Below are positions 42,030 to 53,705 of a stretch of DNA of 64,000 nt, piece after piece. Within the stretch, counting starts at the first letter, position 1, and the number at the start of each line of letters is the position of its first letter. The stretch is from Symbiodinium natans (taxonomy: Eukaryota; Sar; Dinophyceae; Suessiales; Symbiodiniaceae), in the NCBI GenBank assembly GCA_905221605.1, contig CAJNDS010000739.1, positions 1 to 64,000 of the forward strand, read 5' to 3'. The notes beneath the pieces were generated by a model. The model was not told the DNA's origin. It did no database searches and worked only from the letters and a program-made list of their open reading frames with translations. Both the position numbers and the translations under genes were made by a program.

Positions 42030-45000
42030 ATGCTTGCCAACAGGATCCTGTTCCTGTGTCTGCTCCAGACAGGGGCCGTCGCTGCGTCGTCCGCAGTCGG
42101 CGCTGCCTGTCATGGAGCTGCTTGCCCCTCGGCCGCTGCTTCCACCGTGTTGCTTCAGCGCAAAAAGGAGAAGGAGCTGGTGACAAAAGTCGAGCTGGAC
42201 AGTGGGGCAAGCACAGGGAAGCGGCGCCAGGGTCGCAGGTCGAGGCGCAAGACGGGTGCCCTTCCTGCGTCCGCGGCGGCGTGGGTTGCAACGACCTTCT
42301 CAGATTGCGTTCTGTGCCCGGCCGGGTCGATGCAAATCCGAACCGTACAGTGCCTTCGCATCTTTGACGGCGCCGCAGAGGGAGAGAATCTCTGTGCCGG
42401 TTACCCCAAGCCTCCCTCCACCAAAGCTTGTGATTGTGCCGAGCTGCCGTGTAATGGCAATCTCACGCACATGTGCTTGGAGCCTTCCGGCTGCCCCGTT
42501 GATTCAGACCTGGACGTCGACTTCATGGACCTGGGCTGCTTTCAGCGCGTCCCGGGCCATGAGGCCCCTGGTGCCATCGGTGATGCATATGACTATGGCT
42601 GCATGAACTATTCTGGGGCTGTTCCTTGCAAGAGCGGCCTGCCCTTCTATTCCATGAGGTCCAACAGCATGACGCCAAGCTTGTGTTACGAGTTCTGCAC
42701 AGGCAAAGGCTTGGACATCTTCGCTTTGGTCGCCGGAGTGGAGTGCCGCTGCGGTGCTTCTGCGGTAAACCAGAATGCACGCGCACACCAGGTCGACTCT
42801 CGCCATTTGGACTTCAATCCATCGGTGCTCAGTCTGCATACTGACGACATGGGCCTATGCCCGCTTCGCGTTTTTCGGTATGCTGGCCACTATGAGGAGG
42901 GAGGTGTGCCTTATGGTCTGACCAACCTCCTCGAGTCCGACGCACAGTACTTGCGTAGCATCTTCTCAGGGCACCTGGTCGAACATCTCGAGGACGCCCC
43001 AGAAGGCTACAAGCTGCCATCAGCAACGCCTGAACCAGGCTTGGCTCAGGCAGATGCAAAGGATGGACAGCTGAAGCAGACCCCTGAGGGCTACAACCGC
43101 AACTGCTGGCCCGACAATTGCGGCCCGGGGCGTGGGCCATGGGAGGACCGTGTCACCTCCCCACCGTCTGGAGTGAATGCTAGGTACTACGAGTACGTTG
43201 TGATTCCATATTCTTTCGAGCCTGGGACGAACGATGCCCGCAAGCAAGCTTTCCGCGTGGCTGTGAAGCGCTGGCACCGGCAGTCGTGCATCGTCCTTGT
43301 GGAGAAGGCTGAAGACTACCAGCACACCCGTCCGTACATCACGGTGGGCGAATACGACTCCGGTAGCTGCTACTTGTCGGGGATGGGTTGGCCAGGCTTC
43401 TGGAGCGGCAAACCGCAGCGCAGCCGGATCAATCTCGGCTGGTGCAATGACATGAGCGCGGTCGGAAGCATGATTCACGAAATCGGGCACGCCATCGGAA
43501 TGAACCATGAGCAGAAGCGTGCAGATGCCGCCCAAGCCTGGAATGGGCATGGCCCTCATTTGATCATGCACTGGGACAACATTGAGGCGAGTTGGAAGAG
43601 TCAGTACGAACCGGACTTCAAGTCCTACATTGGCTCCACCAATCAAGGCAGGGCTCTCAGATGCTTAGAACTCCGACTCAGATCCATGATCTAGGTAGGA
43701 TGCATCCCTGCGTCGCATTTGCCACGTCTCTGTCTGCGCTGCCTGGGCTCGTTGCGTTTTTACACATTTTTACGCTTTGTGCCTGGGCCTGCAGGCGCCG
43801 ACGATGTCTTCTCAGGCTATGCACCGTACGACTATGGCAGCATCATGCACTATCCTCCAGGAGATGCCTATGATACCGACCCTCCAGAGAACGAGAACCT
43901 CATGGGCAACCGCAAGCACCTCACCGCCGGGGACATCGAACAGATTCTGGACGTGTACCAATGCGTGGAGCTGCCAACGTGGACGACACCCACCTCCTGT
44001 GACTTTGAGGATGTATGCTTCTGGACAAATCAAGGGGAGATCGATTGGGTAATGCAATCAGGACCGACTCCCAGCAGCAACACAGGGCCTAGCGCAGCCT
44101 TTGAGGGGACATTCTACCTTTATGTTGAGGCGAGTGGATCCAACAATCCCTCGAAAACTGCCATCTACGAGAGCCCAGCACTTGATGCCACTCAGAGCTA
44201 CGACTTGACCTTCAAATATCACATGCTCGGGAGCAGGGTAGGCTCTTTGGCTGTTGAGATTGGAGATACCCATGGAATCTTCCACTCAGTCTGGGCCATG
44301 GCTGATACTCAAGGCGATATTTGGCACACGGCATCCCTGACTATCAGTGCTGCTGCTGCTGTTCGATTCGTTGCTGTCACGGGGTCTGGCTGGAGCAGTG
44401 ACATTGCAATCGATGCACTCCAGATGACATCAAACAGCCCGATACCCACTACTGCCACCACAACAACCACCACTACCACCACAACCACCACCACCACCAC
44501 CACAACCACCACCACCACCACCACTACCACCACCACCACCACCACTACCACCACCACCACCACCACCACCACCACCACCACCACTACCACCACTACGACC
44601 ACCACCACCACCACCACTACCACCACCACAACTACCACAGCCACCACAACCACCACGAGCACCACTACGAGGTCAACCACCACGACGCTGGGCTGCCACG
44701 ATTCCTGGTTGCCGGATTGGACCAGCAGTCCGACTGTTGCCTGCAAGAAGTGGGCGGAAGACTCCACATGGGGCGCGCTGGCAAACGACAAAAGCCTCGC
44801 CGACGCATGCCAAGAGTCGTTCGGGCTCACGTCCTGTGCCGAAACCTGCGGATGTGGAGCACCACGGCAGTAATCATGGAGTTTGAAGTTGCTAATGCAT
44901 GGAGGGAGCTGACGGGAGCTGCATAGGACAGACATTCCCAACTTATCTGCTGCCAGGCACCCTTCAGTGCACCATCCGGATGCGACTTTGAGGGTGGTTT

Positions 45001-47117
45001 GTGTGGATGGTCCACAGCAGGAACATCGGGAACATGGATTGGACATGTCCATGCAACACCGAGCAATGGCACCGGCCCTAGTCAGGCGCAGAATGGCAGC
45101 CGCTATCTCTATGCGGAAGCCAGCGAGCCGGCCCTCCCCGGAGACGTCTTCACTCTGGAGAGCCCACCCTTCGATGGAGCCGGCGTTACGTTTGAATTCA
45201 GCTTTTGGTACCACATGTTCGGCCAGGGAATGGGCAGCTTGCAGCTCAAAGGAAAGGCGAATGACACGTGGATGGAGATTTGGAGCGCGCACGGCAATCT
45301 CGGTGACATGTGGCTGGAAGCCGACGTCCCAGTTCCAGCTGGCTTCTCCTTTCTCCGATTTGATGCTGCCTTGGGCCCAGACTGGAGAAGCGACATTGCC
45401 ATTGATTCCATCCATGTCAAAACAACCACCACCACAACCACCACAACCACTACAACCACTACGGCGCTGGGTGGAAGCACGGGCATTGACGCGGTCGACT
45501 GCGACTTCGAGGTGGACATGTGCAGCTGGAAAGAGGAAACGACCACAGGGCACATCGGCCTTTGAATAGGAGGGAGCTTTGCAACCTCCTTTACAGCATA
45601 AACTTAAAATTGTAAATCGCATGAGATCCGTGCAGTTCCAGCCTCTCGTGGGCTAAGGTGGAGACTGAGATCGGGAACAACTCCGAGCAGCAGCACGGGG
45701 CCAGACGGGGCGGAGTCAGGCCGGATTGCAATGCCGACACCAGTCCGGTTTCAAAGGTTTCCATACGCCCAGCGTCGAATCCCAGCACCCGAGAAAGTGT
45801 CTTGGCCGTGACAGGCTCCCAGTACGTTTACGCGGAGTCCAGCGGATCAGCTGGAAACCCCAACAAGGAGTTCGTGCTGCAAAGCGGCAGCTTCTCTCCG
45901 GGGCCGCATGATCGCGCGCTCTACTTCGCGTGCAGCTGCTTGGCACATGTCCAGAGACATGACTCCTAGCAGGTTTTGCTTCGGAGTGCGCCCATCAAGC
46001 GATGTGCAAGATAAATTGCTTAAGTCCAGGCTGCTGCTTACTCAGGCATGTACGGCAGCAACATGGGCAGCCTTACGCTGGAGTTTCAAGGCACAGATGG
46101 CTGGACGAAGATTTGGGAGCTCTCAGGAGTGCGAGATCATCTTGTTCAACGATGTTCAACATCTTCAGTACACCCCCCCAGGAAGTTGCACGATAAGTTG
46201 TGAACTGATGAGAACAGAGAAATCATGACCTACCCAAACTGCAGGTGCGGGGGGGGGGGGCTGTATGACGCATGTCCAGGAGATCAGGGAGAGGGCTGGT
46301 CCTCTGTGGCGGTCACCGTCCCGGGCCAGGCGACTGCCTTGCGCTTCGTCGGCCTGACAGGCGTTCGTGGCAAGAGACGTCTTGAATGTCTTGAAGTCAT
46401 GGATGCATCCTCATAGATCCTCATGGTGTGTGTGTGTGTGTGCACGGAGGCAACGGCTGGAAGAGCGACATTGCTGTGGACTCCATCGTGGCATCTGAGA
46501 CGGCCCCAACAACACCACCACCCATGGCTGCTGAACAGGCGGCCGCAAGTAGCGACATGGAGGTTAAGCTCTGGTAGGACGCTACTGGTAGCTGTTTCGC
46601 AGAGTCCTGTGCAGCCAGCGCGAGTTGTGGAACATCGTAGATTCTCGTAGATGTTGACTGCTCGAAGGCACTCGCCTGCGATTTCGAGTCCAACTTCTGC
46701 GAGTGGTCGCAGCAGGGCCAAAAGCAGTGGAGTCGAAAGAGCGGAACAACACCGAGCAGAAACACTGGCCCTTCACAGAACCACGACGGGAAATATGCCT
46801 TCACGGAAGCGAGCGGCTCAAACAAGAACAAGGAGTTCATTTTGGAGTCGCCCATCTTCGGCATGACTGCAGGCATCAAGCTGTCCTTCTGGTACCACAT
46901 GCTAGGAAGCAAGATGGGCGATTTGAAGGTGGAGGGTCTGGGATCAGCGGGCTCATGGAGTTCGCTCTTCCTGGTGTCTGGCGCCCAGGGGGATGTCTGG
47001 CACAACGCGGAAGTGGCAATCCCAGGCGATGTCCACCAGCTGCGCATCATTGGTGTCACTGGCAACGGCTGGGCCAGCGACATGGCTGTGGATGACATCA
47101 CGGTCGTCCCGGCTTGA
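42030..47117 (+). CDS. Secreted astacin metalloprotease with TSP1-like, WSC-like, ShKT and four MAM domains
   Basis: Nine exons (42030-43647, 43795-44858, 44957-45549, 45658-45719, 45815-45934, 46046-46126, 46280-46360, 46450-46544, 46668-47117) join in frame to 1387 residues and a TGA. The chosen ATG opens a signal peptide (MLANRILFLCLLQTGAVAAS); an in-frame upstream start at 41865 would bury it. Basic stretch 64-74 (KRRQGRRSRRK) may be a processing site. Domains: TSP1-like 85-142 (WVATTFSDC..CPAG, RTVQC), WSC-like Cys-rich 165-285 (GCF, YDYGC, CRCG), astacin protease about 380-605 with zinc motif HEIGHAIGMNHE (residues 483-494) and Met-turn SIMHY (555-559), MAM1 608-751, poly-Thr 759-834, six-Cys ShKT 839-894, MAM2 903-1049, MAM3 1076-1220, MAM4 1242-1387. 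Each MAM keeps CDFE...C.W and WYHM.G..MG-type cores but only two cysteines. Seven introns have GC donors, one GA. The last intron could instead be 46563-46640 (GT donor). Predicted to be a secreted or cell-surface zinc endopeptidase; substrate unknown. Confidence 0.88.
44449..44676 (+). repeat. ACC/ACA/ACT tract encoding a poly-threonine linker
   Basis: About 75 nearly consecutive Thr codons between MAM1 and the ShKT domain of the astacin gene, likely an O-glycosylated stalk. A second short Thr run (45422-45461) follows MAM2. The complementary strand has a long poly-Val frame that is an artefact. Confidence 0.9.
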
Positions 47118-47290
47118 GGTGGCAACATCCATGTGAGAAGCACGGCTTCCCGCAAGCGAGCATGGGGGGGCCTGTGGATGACAGCACAGTCGTCCCCGCT
47201 TGAGGTGGCGACATCTATTCAAGAAGCACGGCTTCCCGTGAACGAGCACGGGGGGCCTGTGGATGAAAGCACGGTCGCCCCGCTTGATGT
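47086..47290 (+). repeat. Tandem triplication of the astacin gene's 3' end, ~86-bp unit
   Basis: The unit starting CTGTGGATGACATCACGGTC (47086) recurs at 47172 and, truncated, at 47257, with a period of 85-86 bp. Each copy holds the VDDITVVPA-stop codons or their diverged equivalents, followed by AAGCACGGCTTCCCG and a G-run. Only the first copy is read; the others lie in the 3' untranslated region. Confidence 0.9.
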
Positions 47291-47550
47291 ACTGTAGTAA
47301 TGCTCAGGGGGGAAAGAAGGAATGTTTGTGCAAACTGCTATTATTAGGGCTCACCACATCTCCAACCTGTGCTGACGGTTGATTTCCGATGCCGGCTGTG
47401 CCCAGTCGCCACACCTGAGGCTCTAGCCTAGTCAAGACATCCAGATTGCAAAGTGGTAGCCCTTGTGTCGCCTTCAGAACATCTCAGAACGCTAGAGACA
47501 TGTGACAGGCCTGAGCATGTTCTCTGTCCCGAGTGAGACTCAGATCTTAC

Positions 47551-48630
47551 ATGTTAGGCACATCTCAGAGACCAAAAACCCATATGGGGGACTCATGGGC
47601 TCAAAACCCGCAGTCACCAGCCGCACCTAAAAGTTCAGAACAGTCACTGCAAAACACATTGGATCGTAAGATCGGAAGGATGCATGGCAAACTTACGCCA
47701 TGGGCCCTTGGCAAGCTTCCAGTCAACATCCCGGACCCAGCCTCGCGGGGCATATCTCTGCAGCAGGTGCAGGAGCTCTCCGAGTTTATACAGCGGTTAT
47801 GCAAGACAGGCCTCTTGCAGGGACATCGCGACAATGCCTCCGATTGGCTGCACTGGGAGGACATCTTGATGGAAGACATAGCCAGTTTCATCTTGAAACC
47901 TGCCATCCGATACCTGGCAGCGGACATCAGCAAAGATGATGTTCATCATGACCTGGCGCCCGAGTACGCGTGGAGCTGGGTTGAGATCGTGGCAAACGGG
48001 CCGCAGGATCCCAAGGTTTTCGTGTCCTTCAGCTTGCACAGCGGATTCCGCGACTTCATGGGTAGCGTGCATCATCTAGCCGATGATCAGGGCATGACCA
48101 TCCGGGACAACATGTGGATTGGCATGTTTGCTCGGGAGGACAGTGCCCCAGTGCATGTCTTCGACCTACTGAATTCGCCTGTCTTCAGTGCATTTGGGAA
48201 GTCCGAGGCCACAGCCCTTTTTCTGGATGAGCATGCCAGCATCCTTGAGAGAAGTTGGAGCATCTTCGAGATGGCAATCATTACCGACACGGCAACAAGC
48301 CGCCGGCGATGGAAGCTAAAAGAAGAGCTTGCACGAGAAGAAGGATGCAGCATCTTCAGCGTCAATGAAGAGAAGGTGCTACAAATAGAGAAGGAGCGTT
48401 TCGTGGAATACAGAGCGCCAAGCTCGGACGACATCTTCCAGTCGGAGAACTGTCGGTTAGACTGGCAGGTCAGGTCAGAGCTGGCCGGAGGGGGCGATCC
48501 CTTCTCAGTTCCATGGGAAGAGGTGCGAGAGCGGATTCGACTTATGAGGCAAGGGGGAGGCATTGACACCAAGCCGCTGCTGCTTTGCAGGGGCCTTAGT
48601 CATGTTGCGAGTAGCTCAACAACGCGATAA
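47551..48630 (+). CDS. Protein with a WCLWEI-like domain (algal/protist type), function unknown
   Basis: A 359-residue frame starting at the first ATG (MLGTSQRPKTHMGDS); an 18-nt upstream extension begins with GTG and was not used. Residues about 150-250 read KVFVSFSLHSGFRDFM, DNMWIGMFAREDS, ATALFLDEHASILERSW and SIFEM. This resembles the domain common in algal and protist proteins in which FVS..W...F, WID.F..NQ, and a LVLD......RAWCLWE block alternate; here WIG and RSWSIFE replace the usual WID and RAWCLWE. A helical region (KLKEELAREEG) and a charged C-terminus follow. No signal peptide or membrane segment, so probably cytosolic. It starts 430 bp after the astacin gene on the same strand. 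The last 20 residues may be read-through of an intron if the coding frame continues at 48741. Confidence 0.55.
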   Translation: MLGTSQRPKTHMGDSWAQNPQSPAAPKSSEQSLQNTLDRKIGRMHGKLTPWALGKLPVNIPDPASRGISLQQVQELSEFIQRLCKTGLLQGHRDNASDWLHWEDILMEDIASFILKPAIRYLAADISKDDVHHDLAPEYAWSWVEIVANGPQDPKVFVSFSLHSGFRDFMGSVHHLADDQGMTIRDNMWIGMFAREDSAPVHVFDLLNSPVFSAFGKSEATALFLDEHASILERSWSIFEMAIITDTATSRRRWKLKEELAREEGCSIFSVNEEKVLQIEKERFVEYRAPSSDDIFQSENCRLDWQVRSELAGGGDPFSVPWEEVRERIRLMRQGGGIDTKPLLLCRGLSHVASSSTTR

Positions 48631-48740
48631 ACTTAACAGATTTAGCTTCACAAAATCTTACGCAACACAATATATAAACTCAAAGGTTAAGCTTCAGATT
48701 CTTGCATCTTCACCTGTTTGCAGATACTGAGGTACTCCAG

Positions 48741-48979
48741 ACGGTTTGGTGGGCACCAGGCGTGCAACTTCGGTTCCCGTCCTGCATGCCCTCTTGCATT
48801 CGTTCTGCTGCAGCAAAACGGATGCCGCCAGCAAGGCCGAAAGACGGCTAGTCATGAATTACATTGCAAACTGCTACTGCGAAGAGAACAGAAGCAGCGC
48901 ACACTTGCTGGATGGAATTCGCACTGACGGCGATGTGTACGAACTGGAGAATGTGGAGACAGTGTCGGAAGTGCGGTCA
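48741..48979 (+). CDS. Coding-like exon downstream, possibly the same gene
   Basis: After CAG (48738-48740) a frame reads GLVGTRRATSVPVLHALLHS, NYIANCYCEENRSSAHLLDG and DGDVYELENVETVSEV before a possible donor near 48980. The composition is convincingly protein-like. A matching donor in the preceding gene was not settled. Confidence 0.4.
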
Positions 48980-49159
48980 GGACCTCATGATGTCATGGAG
49001 AGCGCATGCAGTAACAGTGGCGAAATTTTCAAGGCGACTGGACGGTTCTCCCGAGTACCGTCACGAGCACAGTGCCAGCCTCATTCGTGGACAACTGCGA
49101 GGGCGCAAAACTTTGCATACTAGTGGGGAAGTTGTGCAAGCTAGTGGCAGCTTTGCCTG

Positions 49160-51250
49160 AGCTTAGTCTGCTGAGCAGTAGGACAGGTGGTTGTGGCCTC
49201 GACACCTAACCCTGATTTATTAATCCTGGAGATCGTGCAGGTCTGCACTGCAGTACAGAGGTTGTACTGCCATGTACGCTTGAGGGGTGGATGTCGTCCT
49301 CCCCGACCTCCCCCAAGCTCCAGGGCACTGCGGGGCAGGTCGACAGGGGCAAGTGGGGCAACGGGGCCAGCGTGGCAAGTGGCAGAAATCGCTTAGGAAG
49401 TGGGGCAATATCGTTTCCGCTAGGGGACCAGAGCATGTGGGGCAAGTGGCAGAATACAGCTAGCGGCCCGCATTTGAACGCCCACGGGAATGTTGGGCCA
49501 ACATTCATGCTTGAGGGCTGGATGTTGCGTTGCGTCGCAACTTGAGATGCCAGAAGAGCTTGTGCTTCTTGAGGTCTTGTCACCAGCAATGAGCACACTG
49601 CGGTCAAGTTCAAAATCCTGGACCACAGCATACGACAGGCACTGGTTTAACAGCCTAGGCCAATAAAATGTGGCTTGCCTCAGAGCTCTTGAACTTCAAC
49701 GGACTCGAATCAATGCGTCCGATGCGCAGGAATGCAGAAAAGCTCTTGAAGCCAGTGCCCCGGAGGGCAGCCAAGTCTTTAGCATGGGGCGCCTACCCTC
49801 TGTGCATGGGATCACCCTCCCAAGACATCGTCAAGAGACCCCGTGTCATCCCAGACCCTAGATGCGCCTTAGAAGACTCTCGGATCCAGGCTCGTGGAGT
49901 CAAGGATAACTTTGACAATTGGAACAACTTCTTCGATTTAAAGCGAGCCTGGACCTCAGGGGAGGGGAGGGCAGCCGAAGTGACGCCCTCTTCCAGCTTG
50001 TTCCGGCGCTGATCCATGAGTTGCTCGTAGTCCTTCGCAGCATGTACTTCCGATCACAAAAAGAGCGTAGAAAGGAAGTGAGGAAGCAGACGGCGGAGGT
50101 CAAATTTCTGCAAACCTCACCTAAGCGGCCAGCTACTTCATTTGTGGGCCCTACCTTCATACATGCCATGGAGGAACCACAGAGCTCGCGAGTCCCAAAT
50201 ATGTGTTGAAGGCAGCATGTTTGGTTATGGTTTCGTGAAGCAGCGGCCCAGCTATTCATGTCCACACTGGCTTCTGCAAGCCAGCTTCGGGTGTGGAAGT
50301 GCTTGCCGTGGTTCGCAGCTGATGCTGGGCATGCTGACTTACTGTTGTGCTGAGCCGAGGTTTGCAATGTCATGCCACCTGAGCATCGTGCACTCACTTT
50401 GTCTTCCAGCTGCAATGGCATCATGCACATACATGCAGTGCCGAGGGGATGCCAGAAATCAGGGCTGTTTATGCCATGCGCACCTCCTACTCGTAGCCTC
50501 GAATGTACAAGCAGCCAGCGTTTGGAGCTTGGGGGGGGGGGGGTAGTACAGAGGGTGGTACGGTAGTAGGGGAACCCATGATAAAATAACTCTGACAGCC
50601 GGGTTCTTTGCGTAGAGAGCTTGTCGGCATAAAGGTCGTAGCCAGGTCTGCACAACTTCCGGCGTCATGTTTCCAGAGGCAGCAGCTGCATTGATTGTGA
50701 GTGAGGTCCCAACTTCGGATTCTTGCCAACATGCTCCGCCGGAAGCTTAGCAAAGTCTGGCTATTGCTGCAAAGAAGTATCTGACGTCTGATCTCCCGCA
50801 TGTTTTTGTTCAACGTGTCCTGGACTTGGTACTTCAGGCAGACGCTTGGTGGAATTCGGAGGACTGCCTGCATGGAACAAGGCAAGCTCCAGAGACCTCT
50901 GGAACAGAGACAAGGCGCCACAGTTGCCCGTGAACTTGATGGGTCCTCATTGGAGTCTTGACGCATGAACCCCCAAATGGGTTTCAGGGACAGAGATCGT
51001 GGAGTGTTCAGGTGGGGCAGTTGGGGGCCGGAGGGTGTGATGATCCTGATGAAGCTTATGTCGCTGACTCAAGGGGGCGTTCACCGGTGGTTGGGGCGTG
51101 ACGGGCCAGGCACAAGCGTATCCCTTCCCCCTCAAATCCCTCACAGATACGGCATGCTAGAACTGTACTTGCAGAAGTTCCTCTCACCGGCTTGAAAGCA
51201 CGGCAGCAGCCGCAGAGGCCTCCAGAACGCACGCAGCCAGCCGAAAGCGT
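49160..51250. other. No gene resolved
   Basis: A basic helical phrase FRSQKERRKEVRKQTAEVK at about 50049-50105 may be an exon. A G-run lies at 50531-50542. The 251-codon minus-strand frame 49900-50655 has no domain and is judged spurious. Confidence 0.35.
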
Positions 51251-51389
51251 TTGTTCTGTTGGAACAGCACCCCGGCTCACCGTCCGCGCCGCTTGAAACA
51301 CTGGACACCTTCACAGGCTGGCTGTTAGCCGATCAGCCACCCCATAACGAGGAAGCTGGTACGAGCCCCCGAATAAAGAAGTGGTGGGC

Positions 51390-51525
51390 CGTTGTGATGG
51401 CAGTCCCAGCTGTGCTAATGACAGGGTACAACATCGTAATCATGATTACGGCTTCGCTATCCGCGAAATCCATGTATGAAATCGAGTCGGGGACACTATC
51501 GGGCACCCCCACTAGACCATACTAG
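51390..51525 (+). CDS. Possible exon with one membrane helix
   Basis: The frame reads WWAVVMAVPAVLMTGYNIVI then MITASLSAKSMYEIESG and stops at TAG 51523-51525. The hydrophobic stretch would span a membrane. It belongs to a longer open frame from 51259 whose first part is Pro/Glu-rich. Gene and family unknown. Confidence 0.35.
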
Positions 51526-51779
51526 ACCCCAGCAGCCAGCAGCCCGCACCTGAGAGGAGCTTCACGTCCTGCGAGACATCCTGCCTGTCAACAGCTCCTT
51601 CTCTGAGCGCCAAACTTCGCAATTCGGGGTGAGTCGATGGTTGTTGGCGAGTCGTCCGTCCGTAGAATTCAATCTGAACTTGCCACTGTAGGTGCTTTCA
51701 AACGCAGCGCCAGCTGCCGGACACCTACGTCATATGTCCCGAGGACCCCTGAGACAATCAGGCGCCAGGTGATGAACGG

Positions 51780-53480
51780 AAAATCTTGCTTGAAGCTGCA
51801 GGACGTGAAGTTGGTGGCCCTGTTCAGCGCCATAGAAAGACATGCAGAGGTTCCCGCACCAGAGCGTTGATGTTTCAGACTTCTTGCCTTTGCTGCTTGA
51901 AGGCACACCTTCTACCGGAGAAGACCACTTACTATGTGGATGCTTTGTGTAGAAGGAGCCGTCGTTGCCACCGAATGGTTTCCGGACAGAGTGATCCGCA
52001 GTGTTCTCATCACCTTGGCAGCAAGAGGCGTGGCGAGCTGGAGAAGTCAGCCAATGAATCCGCAGAAAAGACTCAGCGGCTTCTGTCAAATACTGGCAGA
52101 GGCGTTCTGTCCGGAACCCTAGCAAGAGCCAAGCGCATGCCAAGAGCTGGGCAAGACAGCCAATTGCACGTTGCTTTGGCGGCCCCTGGTGAAGTCCCGA
52201 ACCCCCTACACTGACCTTGTAAGGCTTATTCTGGACCAGCCGACAAGCCTCACCTGGCGGCACAACGTTGCCAGCTTGCTTCTTCCCCAGCTGAGTTGGA
52301 GAGCCCTGCACAGATGGTTAAGAAGAAGCACTCAAAGCATGTCAACGGTTAGTAGCTGCAGATCCGAGGTGGTGTTTGTATGAGCTGTTCTTTGCGGACA
52401 GACAGGCAAGCGAGCAAACAGAGCCTGCCCATGATGTCAGATGGCGCCATGACGCATCGCCTTGTCAGGGCCTTCTCTGGGACGTGGCGTGCGGAGAGGG
52501 CATCGTGGCTATGCGAGCACCCCTATCCACCAAACGATGGGTCTTCGGGCAGTTCGACTCCGCGATTGCCTGGAACCTGTCGTCGATCCGAGTGAAGGCA
52601 GAAGCTGCCAGATGTACAGTAACAGAGGAGAAGGACATTTTGCTGTCGAAGCTGACACTCGGCGCAATTGTTGCGCAGTGCTGTGTTGAGATCCAGAGAG
52701 GGTTAATAAACTCGACGAAACCCAAACCATCCTGATCCCACTGCGAACCACGCTCCTTGCGTAAGCTCAAGTATCTCTTCTGGTCGAGGGTTGAGGCGCA
52801 TCGGAGGAGGGATCATCAATCCAGAGGCCTTGTGACACACCCACATGCCATTCAGGATGGAATTCGGAAAGAATTGCATCACAGAGTTTGAGCAGAAGAT
52901 GACTGCGAAGGCCCCTCTGGTTTTGGGTGTGCAACCGAGGGACCCACACCACAGGGGTGTCATGCGATTTTGGCGCACATTGCATCCTGAACCCGCCACT
53001 GGGCACCAGCACTCCACAGGTCCCGGCCAGGATGCTTGGACCTGTTCTGCGACAGGCCCCCCCCAGGGCTGTGCTGTGAAGGGTTGGACGGGCTCCTCGG
53101 GAGGGTTGAGGGGTTTCGAGATGTAGAAGTTGCCTTGCGTCTTGGGCTTCGTGCGCCCTCAGGCAGCGTGCATGAGGGACAACCAGGACTTCGAGCGCTT
53201 GCGAGATGCCTGTGACATCATGGCAAAGCTGCGGTGCAGATTGCTCAGCCCATTGCAAACACAGACCTCGAAGATGTCGAATCTGCTAAGCCCCGAGCTC
53301 TCTTTTCTATTTGGACCTCGCAAGCAAGGTAGTGGAGCGCATATCAATCTGGCAAGCCTCGAGGGCGGCTTCGGGGAATCAGCCAAGCTCTTAGCCTGCG
53401 AGACGCTGCAGAAAACTACTCTTGAAGGACACTTGAAGGTAGCTCAGGTGATCATGCACATGGGCGCAACGCACGTGTAA
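51780..53480. other. Several coding-like frames, no family recognised
   Basis: Protein-like phrases on the + strand: NGKSCLKLQDVKLVALFSAI (about 51776-51835), RWVFGQFDSAIAWNLSSIRV (about 52541-52600) and DNQDFERLRDACDIMAKLRC (about 53178-53237). They may be exons of one or two intron-rich genes, but junctions could not be set. Confidence 0.3.
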
Positions 53481-53656
53481 GTGTCCACCAGTGTGAGACA
53501 CACAGTGCATCAAGATGTGCAGATGCGAGTCACTGTACAAGCCGATGCTGCAATAAGACAGACGAAGTGATGAGAGCAAGAAGCACTTTGGAGGCGTTGC
53601 ACATTGCGGCAGCTGCGGCTGTAGCTCCGAGCTCAAGTGCTTGGTCTTGCCGGCAT

Positions 53657-53705
53657 AGGGTTTAGGGTTTAGGGTTTTGGGTTTAGGGTTTAGGGTTTAG
53701 GGTTT
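53657..53705 (+). repeat. TTTAGGG cluster
   Basis: About seven units with one TTTTGGG variant. Confidence 0.9.

Noticed and set aside
44309-45622. A 437-codon minus-strand frame with a poly-Val block
   Set aside because: Antisense of the MAM1, poly-Thr and MAM2 coding exons of the astacin gene; no domain of its own.
49900-50655. A 251-codon minus-strand frame
   Set aside because: Composition and lack of any motif suggest chance; the + strand has a more protein-like phrase in the same place.
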